Source: Lewinellaceae bacterium (lineage in GTDB: Bacteria; Bacteroidota; Bacteroidia; Chitinophagales; Saprospiraceae). From it: a stretch of 38,712 bases of DNA. Location: the NCBI GenBank assembly GCA_024639065.1, contig JAHEJC010000012.1, positions 2,453 to 41,164 of the forward strand, in the 5' to 3' direction. The notes beneath the pieces are model-generated. The model saw only the letters and a list, made by a program, of their open reading frames with translations, did not search any database and was not told the DNA's origin. This document shows, in pieces, positions 33,408 to 38,712 of the stretch. The translations under genes were made by a program, and so were the position numbers. Within the stretch, counting starts at the first letter, position 1. The number at the start of each line of letters is the position of its first letter.

Positions 33408-34481
33408 ATGTTGGGAGCTAAAAATGCTATTGAGTATAAAATTTTAATACAAATCATTTATTGGAGCATAGCGTGGTTATTGATCATTGTATTGAGTGGC
33501 AATCCTTCTACTTACTTATTTCAAATCAAGCATGGCCTTTTTGCATTTGTCGGTATCGCAGCAATCATTACATTGAATTATTTGATTTTGTTTCCGAAAT
33601 TTTTCATTCCGAAAAAATATGTCTTGTTTACTTTGGGAGGGGTGGTTGCTTCTCTTTTAATTGTTTTGCTGGTCAATGAAGTCCAAGAGGGAGTTTGGCC
33701 ACGACCGGAACCTCCGGATTTTAGAAATAGAAGAATGCCGGCTCGAGCCTTAGAACGTGCCCGGGTAAATGCTCAATTTGTCCGGTCTACTTTTCAAGCA
33801 ATACCCATCTTGTTGGCTTACCTGGGTAGTACCTTGATTGAGATGGTGCAAATCGCCAATCAAAGAGAGAAAGAATCTATCTTATTGAAGAATAAGTCAA
33901 TGGATGCCGAAATGAAGTTCCTGAAATCACAAATCAATCCTCATTTTCTTTTTAATGCCATCAATAATATTTATTCTCAATCCGTGTTGAAGAGTGATGA
34001 TGCACCTCAAAACTTATTAAAGCTGTCCAAAATGTTGCGTTACATGTTATATGAATGCAATACAGATCGGATCTCATTAAAAAAAGAAATTGAGTACATT
34101 CAAAACTATGTGGAGTTATTCATGCTAAAGGACAGTCGTGGGATGAACGTAAAATTGAATTTACCAAAAGCAGAGAGTAAGATTAAAGTTGCTCCTTTGC
34201 TCTTTATACCGTTTATCGAAAATGCATTCAAACATAGTCAAGTTGAAGATTTGGGAAAAGGATGGATAACCATTAATATGGATCTGAAAAGTACTCAACT
34301 TAATTTCAGCGTGGAAAACAGTATTCCTCTTTATCCAACCCAGAGAGATCAAGTTGGAGGGATTGGGTTGAAAAATGTTATCCGGAGATTTGAGTTGCTT
34401 TACCCAGGTAGACATGAAATCACTATTTCATCAAATGAAATAAAATACTCAGTATTATTAACCTTGGAGCTTGATGAATAA
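33408..34481 (+). CDS. LytS-family sensor histidine kinase
   Basis: The start is ATG at 33408 (MLGAKNAIEYK); the TTG at 33372 lies in the predicted -33 element and is rejected. The ~357-residue protein has four TM helices in the first ~150 residues, with a proline/arginine-rich loop (RPEPPDFRNRRMPARALERARV) between the third and fourth. A His_kinase domain follows: KSQINPHFLFNAINNIYSQ with phospho-acceptor His179, N-box IPFIENAFKH and Gly motif GGIGLKNVIRRFELLYPG. Its stop overlaps the regulator start by eight bases. It should phosphorylate the LytTR protein encoded next. Confidence 0.94.
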   Translation: MLGAKNAIEYKILIQIIYWSIAWLLIIVLSGNPSTYLFQIKHGLFAFVGIAAIITLNYLILFPKFFIPKKYVLFTLGGVVASLLIVLLVNEVQEGVWPRPEPPDFRNRRMPARALERARVNAQFVRSTFQAIPILLAYLGSTLIEMVQIANQREKESILLKNKSMDAEMKFLKSQINPHFLFNAINNIYSQSVLKSDDAPQNLLKLSKMLRYMLYECNTDRISLKKEIEYIQNYVELFMLKDSRGMNVKLNLPKAESKIKVAPLLFIPFIENAFKHSQVEDLGKGWITINMDLKSTQLNFSVENSIPLYPTQRDQVGGIGLKNVIRRFELLYPGRHEITISSNEIKYSVLLTLELDE

Positions 34482-35193
34482 TTATAAATGTATCATTGTT
34501 GATGATGAAGAGCTGGCCAGGAAATTATTGGAGAATTATGTTTCCAGAATTCAATTGCTCGATTTAGTTGGTATGGCAAAGAATTCGCTGGAAGCCAATC
34601 AACTGGTTCTGCAAAACGATGTGGACATTCTATTTTTGGATATCCAAATGCCCGATATTAGTGGAATTGAATTGGTTAAATTGCTACATCTTAAACCCCA
34701 GATTATTTTCACTACTGCCTATCCTGAATATGCGTTGGATGGATTTGATTTAAATGTGACGGACTACTTGTTGAAGCCTTTTAGTTTTGAGCGATTCCTG
34801 ACAGGAGTAAATAAGGCTATAGAACAAATCAAATTGAAATCATTAGCCGTTACCCCAGTTCCCCAAACGAAGATCGCTGATCTTCCCCTTGATTATATGG
34901 TCGTAAAGAGTGATCAAAAATTGTTAAAAATAAAGTTTAACGATATTGTTTATATTGAAGGGATGAAGGAGTATGTTGCTTTTCATACTTCAGATGAAAG
35001 AATAATTGCGCTTTTTTCATTGAAACAATTAATGCTTGATTTACCTGATTATTTTATCAGAATCCATAGATCATTTATTGTCAATAAGAAATTTGCTAAA
35101 GCAATTGAAGGTCCATTTGTTCATTTAAATGAATTGAAATTACCTATCGGGAAGAGTTTCAAAAAAGATGTCATATCCCAACTATTCAGTTGA
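34474..35193 (+). CDS. LytTR-family response regulator
   Basis: The ATG at 34474 (MNNYKC) is chosen over the TTG three bases earlier. The 239-residue protein has a receiver domain (IVDDEE, phospho-acceptor Asp56 in LFLDIQMP, FTTAYP, LLKPF) and a C-terminal LytTR DNA-binding domain (VVKSDQKLLKIKFNDIVYIEGMKEYVAFHT ... IRIHRSFIVNKKFA). It is coupled to the kinase by an eight-base overlap. The paired TTTTCAACCA repeats upstream of the operon are a candidate binding site, suggesting autoregulation and control of the divergent T9SS gene. Confidence 0.95.
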   Translation: MNNYKCIIVDDEELARKLLENYVSRIQLLDLVGMAKNSLEANQLVLQNDVDILFLDIQMPDISGIELVKLLHLKPQIIFTTAYPEYALDGFDLNVTDYLLKPFSFERFLTGVNKAIEQIKLKSLAVTPVPQTKIADLPLDYMVVKSDQKLLKIKFNDIVYIEGMKEYVAFHTSDERIIALFSLKQLMLDLPDYFIRIHRSFIVNKKFAKAIEGPFVHLNELKLPIGKSFKKDVISQLFS

Positions 35194-35544
35194 GATTTAC
35201 ATTTATCCTTTAGTTAAGATCCGTAATGGGCAATCATATTTACTCATAAACACATAGGTGTTTTCATGGGTGTGACTTGTGGTCAATCATTGAGGAACCT
35301 TAAAGGCAATCGTACGTAAATATATGGTTTACAAGCTACCCTTATTGCTTACTAAGTGCTTAGCATAATCTGCTAATTTCATTTTGAATTAAAGATCGCT
35401 TTATAGCTGATCCATTCGAGTGTCTTGATCCACAATGAGTTGAACGTGCTAATTGGAAAATTTAAAAACTGTACAATTGACAGTATGCGATCGTTGTATT
35501 ATATGAATAATTCTTAGGAAAACCTCAATATAGAATCTGAATAA
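35194..35544. other. Intergenic region, 351 bases
   Basis: I see no gene, RNA or repeat here beyond a sigma-70-like -35/-10 pair at 35477-35505, listed separately. Confidence 0.6.
35477..35505 (+). promoter_or_regulatory. Sigma-70-like promoter candidate before the esterase gene
   Basis: TTGACA (35477-35482), a 17-base spacer and TATATG (35500-35505) resemble an E. coli-type promoter, 39 bases before the ATG at 35545. Bacteroidota normally use TAnnTTTG, so this may be chance or a transferred promoter. Confidence 0.25.
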
Positions 35545-36327
35545 ATGAAATACGCAAAACTGACTTTCTGGACTTGCTTAATTATCCTGATATTGAGTAT
35601 TGGATGTAATAAGGATGATGACCCTAAAATGATAACTACTCAGACTATCGAAGATGCTTTTAAGGCCATAGACTTATCACCCGGAACAAAAGATGTGGAG
35701 CTGGAAGTAGGTGAAAATATTTTTTACAATTTCCGAGTGGTAGTTCCGGACGTAGATCTAAGCCAGAGATGGCCTTTGATGATTGCCTTTCACGGAGCCT
35801 CCGGGGGAGATCCGAATGCACATAAAACTACTGAGTGTTATATAGAACCAGGGTTTGAATCACTGAATGCATTTATCATTCATCCGAATGCAGATAATTT
35901 TGAATGGTATGAATCGGACAATCAAATCAAGGTGCAAAATTTATTGAGTTTGGCAACTAGTTTCTGGCCCATTGATCTCGATAAAATAGTTGCTGCAGGA
36001 TTTAGTAACGGAGGCAATGCCAGTTGGTTATATGCCGAAATAGCCCCTAACGTGTTCTCTGCAAGTATTCCGATGGCTAGTTCTTATGATTTATCCACAT
36101 CGGATACAACTAGTCGTAAGATTGATATTCCGATGTATGTAATACATGGAGAGAATGATGAATTATTTCCTATTGATAAAACTAGGAAATGGGTTGAAGA
36201 GTCTATAAAGGCTGGTAGTGATATCACTTTTATTGAGGCTACCAATTTAACTCATTTCAAACCCTGTGAATACGTCCCTTACGTAAAAGATGCGGCTACT
36301 TGGCTGAAAGAAACCGTTTGGAAATAA
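35545..36327 (+). CDS. Alpha/beta-hydrolase esterase lipoprotein (PHB depolymerase/feruloyl esterase-like)
   Basis: The 260-residue protein has a lipoprotein signal peptide (LILSIGC, Cys21) followed by an acidic tether (NKDDDPK). The catalytic domain shows PLMIAFHGASGG (oxyanion region), the nucleophile elbow GFSNGG (~153-158), an Asp in HGENDELFP and a His in LTHFKP. These are the triad positions of the LpqC/PHB-depolymerase-like esterase group. It probably hydrolyses ester bonds on an extracellular polymer or phenolic ester at the surface or in the periplasm. The following T9SS gene starts 25 bases after the stop, so the two are probably co-transcribed. Confidence 0.88.
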   Translation: MKYAKLTFWTCLIILILSIGCNKDDDPKMITTQTIEDAFKAIDLSPGTKDVELEVGENIFYNFRVVVPDVDLSQRWPLMIAFHGASGGDPNAHKTTECYIEPGFESLNAFIIHPNADNFEWYESDNQIKVQNLLSLATSFWPIDLDKIVAAGFSNGGNASWLYAEIAPNVFSASIPMASSYDLSTSDTTSRKIDIPMYVIHGENDELFPIDKTRKWVEESIKAGSDITFIEATNLTHFKPCEYVPYVKDAATWLKETVWK

Positions 36328-36352
36328 TTCTATTTTAAAAAATTCAATAGAG

Positions 36353-38335
36353 TTGAGACATCGTATCAGGATTAGGCTGTTTACATACTTCATAGGATTA
36401 GTAGGAATAAATCTAACTTATGGCCAGGAACCCTTTGTTTGCACGGGCGACTTTTATTTAAGTCAATCTATGGGAATTGTGGATGGATTTAGTAATCTAT
36501 TTCGGGTAGAAGTAGATTCCATAACCCAGGAAATTATTTTTACGCCACTTGAAGCAACAAATGAACACATTTTTAATGCAATGGGGTATCGCGTTACGGA
36601 CAACTTTATTTATGGTCTTGATCCTGTTGAATTAAACCTGTTGCGCATTGACGCTAGTGGCAAGACCAGTGTGTTAAGGCACCTGGATGAATTAGATGTG
36701 CGGGTTGGTTATTATGGAGCGGATATATTTCCTACAGGAGACTTTATGGTTATGATCGGCGCATTGAATAACACCGATGTTCATTTAGTCGTAATTAATT
36801 TGACAAATCCGGCCTATCCTACTGAAATCATTCCATTGACTCAGGGAAGTACCGGGGGGATACCAGGCACAAGGATTGTGGACATTGCTTTTGATCCATT
36901 GACACGAAACCTTTATGGTGTGGACATTATAAATTATAGATTGGTGAAGATTAATTTGTCTTCAGGGGTAATTCAGGATAACCTGTATCCTATTTCCGAT
37001 GTGCACGCAAATATTGCGGCTCTGTTTTTTGATGCATTTGGTAACCTGTTCGGATATGGAGCCACTGGCTCTGGAGGAAGTAATTTTGGAATGTTTCGAA
37101 TAAATAAAGTATCTGGCCAATTGACTTTTGCTACGTTCGGACCGAGTACTGGCGGTGTAGATGGGTGTTCATGTCCTTTTAACATTTCAATGCAGAAAAC
37201 GGTTAGTCCTGAGGCGACAACGCCTTGTTCGGATGTGTTTTATGTATTTCATATAGCCAATGGATCGCAGTCCAGACAGGTCGATATCGGCCTTGAAGAT
37301 TTTCTGCCTAATGGATTTGTGATTGAAGAAATCGTATACAATCCCTATTCGAGTAGAATCGTCGAGGGTATAGGTTCAAATCATTTGTTGATTGATCAAT
37401 TGGAAATACCTTCAGGTCAGGATAGTATTGTGATCAGAGTAAATGTTGGCAACAACGCTCCAGGCACATACGGTAATTTAGCACACCTGAACAATTTACC
37501 AGAGAATTTAGGAATTTCCAGGCTTTCAGATAATCCGCAAACACTTCGAAATGATGCCCATGATTCCACCTATGTAACTATTGAACCACCTGTGTTTTCT
37601 TTTGAAGAAGTTGACGGTATTTGTGCTGGAGACTCAATAATATTAAAGGCTAGTTTGGCCGGAGCAAGTTACTTATGGCAGGATGGATCTATGGATTCAT
37701 TTTTATTAGTAGTAAGCCCAGGAATGTATAGTGTCACTGCAACGACTGCATGCGATACGTATACGGCTACAACAACCATAAGAGAACATTCCATTAGCAT
37801 TGAATTTTTGCCTCAAAAAATTGAAGTAGCACTCGGCGATATGATCGTATTAGAGCCGGTGATCAATAATTCAGGGATGGAACTAATTTATGATTGGCAG
37901 GCTCCTCAAGAAAATTTATTGAGTTGTCTGGACTGTGAAAATCCATCCGTAAGGCCTCTTATAAATTCACAATATGAATTGAACGTAACCAATGAATATG
38001 GATGCAGTGCGCTGAGTACGTTATCTATCCAGGTAATCATCAACCGGGACATTTACATGGCAAATATCTTCAGTCCCAATAATGATGGAGTCAATGATTT
38101 TTTCTTTGTTCAAAGTCCCGGATCATTTAATATCAAATATTTCCAGATATTTGATCGATGGGGTAACAAGGTCTATGAATCAAATGACTCACTCTCAAAT
38201 ATTCCTTCTGAAGGGTGGGATGGAACCTCTAAGGGTAAAATCATGGATAAAGGTGTTTATCTATGGACTGCGGTAATTGAATTTTTAGATGGGTTAGAAA
38301 CTCAACATTCTGGATCGGTCACTTTAATTCGGTAA
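36353..38335 (+). CDS. Large T9SS type B surface protein with propeller-like and DUF11-like domains
   Basis: The start is a TTG at 36353: it is the only start that includes the signal peptide (LFTYFIGLVGINLTYGQ), and no ATG serves. The 660-residue protein has a propeller-like N-terminal region (~25-275: LFRVEVDSI, NAMGYRVTDNFIYGLDP, DIAFDPLTRNLYGVD). A DUF11-like Ig domain follows (~280-420: MQKTVSPEATTPCSDVFYVFHIAN ... LEDFLPNGFVIEEI), then a SprB/PKD-like segment (~425-560). The last ~95 residues are the gliding-motility-associated C-terminal domain (MANIFSPNNDGVNDFF ... SGSVTLIR). It is exported by T9SS and attached to the surface. Role probably adhesion or matrix; it lies 25 bases after an esterase gene. 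Confidence 0.9.
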   Translation: MRHRIRIRLFTYFIGLVGINLTYGQEPFVCTGDFYLSQSMGIVDGFSNLFRVEVDSITQEIIFTPLEATNEHIFNAMGYRVTDNFIYGLDPVELNLLRIDASGKTSVLRHLDELDVRVGYYGADIFPTGDFMVMIGALNNTDVHLVVINLTNPAYPTEIIPLTQGSTGGIPGTRIVDIAFDPLTRNLYGVDIINYRLVKINLSSGVIQDNLYPISDVHANIAALFFDAFGNLFGYGATGSGGSNFGMFRINKVSGQLTFATFGPSTGGVDGCSCPFNISMQKTVSPEATTPCSDVFYVFHIANGSQSRQVDIGLEDFLPNGFVIEEIVYNPYSSRIVEGIGSNHLLIDQLEIPSGQDSIVIRVNVGNNAPGTYGNLAHLNNLPENLGISRLSDNPQTLRNDAHDSTYVTIEPPVFSFEEVDGICAGDSIILKASLAGASYLWQDGSMDSFLLVVSPGMYSVTATTACDTYTATTTIREHSISIEFLPQKIEVALGDMIVLEPVINNSGMELIYDWQAPQENLLSCLDCENPSVRPLINSQYELNVTNEYGCSALSTLSIQVIINRDIYMANIFSPNNDGVNDFFFVQSPGSFNIKYFQIFDRWGNKVYESNDSLSNIPSEGWDGTSKGKIMDKGVYLWTAVIEFLDGLETQHSGSVTLIR

Positions 38336-38712
38336 GTGGTTGTAAGTTTTAAAGTGTAAGCGGGGAATAACTATAACTATTATTTTTATGGCTTACGTAC
38401 TCTCATAGTCATCCTATCTATTCCATGATTTATTTTACATTTGATTTACTTATTTTATTGATACACACCCCTCACTGGAAATTGTGGCTTTTGACTCTCA
38501 TATTTGAGGTTAAGATTTAATTAAGTTATCAAATCGTTTTCCTAGCCTTCTAACACAGCAAATAGGAGGCTACCCCATAAAATTCTCCAGATTATAACTA
38601 TCTATATCAAGTCTTTCTCAAATAAATTCTTTATATTATAGACAGTTATGAATTATGGCTTAAAATTTGCTTGATATAAATGTTTAATATGTAATTGATT
38701 TGAGGACGAATG
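38336..38712. other. Terminal intergenic stretch, 377 bases
   Basis: I see no gene, terminator with a clear T-run, RNA or repeat. The DNA is very AT-rich. The window ends before the next gene. Confidence 0.6.

Overview
The window is a chromosomal stretch of a Bacteroidota bacterium, most likely Saprospiria/Chitinophagia-like. The evidence is AT-rich DNA, several proteins with type IX secretion (T9SS) sorting domains of both type A and the gliding-motility-associated type B, two LytS/LytTR two-component pairs, many Lxx(C) lipoproteins, TAnnTTTG-type -7 promoter boxes, and Bacteroidota-typical small families (DUF3467, DUF2452, PspC-like, Haem_bd, DUF1684). No rRNA, tRNA, CRISPR array, phage or intact insertion sequence was recognised.

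Layout. 1-7.1 kb: the 3' part of a secreted multihaem cytochrome c built from tandem octahaem modules, then on the minus strand a small lipoprotein, a membrane-anchored heptahaem NapC/NirT-type cytochrome and a lectin-like T9SS protein. Between these lie gene ruins: two decayed copies of pieces of the lectin gene and half of a second lipoprotein gene, so an ancestral lectin-lipoprotein pair was apparently duplicated, fused by deletion and split by the cytochrome gene. 7.1-10.7 kb: a translationally coupled haem-binding protein/acylphosphatase/lectin operon, divergent from an ABC exporter-murB pair. 10.7-14.1 kb: a heptanucleotide tandem repeat and small housekeeping or hypothetical genes (PspC-like, single-TM protein, methyltransferase, DUF3467, DUF1684). 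14.5-16.7 kb: a DUF4838 glycosidase-like lipoprotein.

16.86-22.15 kb: the most unusual locus, a compact five-gene operon. It encodes a soluble coiled-coil protein, a two-TM coiled-coil protein, a NitT/TauT-type substrate-binding domain fused to an inner-membrane anchor and a C-terminal OmpA peptidoglycan-binding domain, a permease with a C-terminal membrane extension, and an ABC ATPase. It looks like an ABC importer turned into an envelope-anchored assembly or sensor; its substrate is unknown.

22.7-38.3 kb: a lipoprotein-LytS-LytTR operon followed by a mini T9SS protein, a DUF2892 membrane protein, an S9 peptidase, a DNRLRE/coathanger secreted protein, DUF2452, a sulfatase lipoprotein, a helical Spy-like T9SS protein divergent from a second LytS-LytTR pair (with paired direct repeats between them that fit a LytTR operator), an esterase lipoprotein and a large T9SS type B surface protein. 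Overall the region is rich in envelope, secretion, signalling and surface electron-transfer genes.
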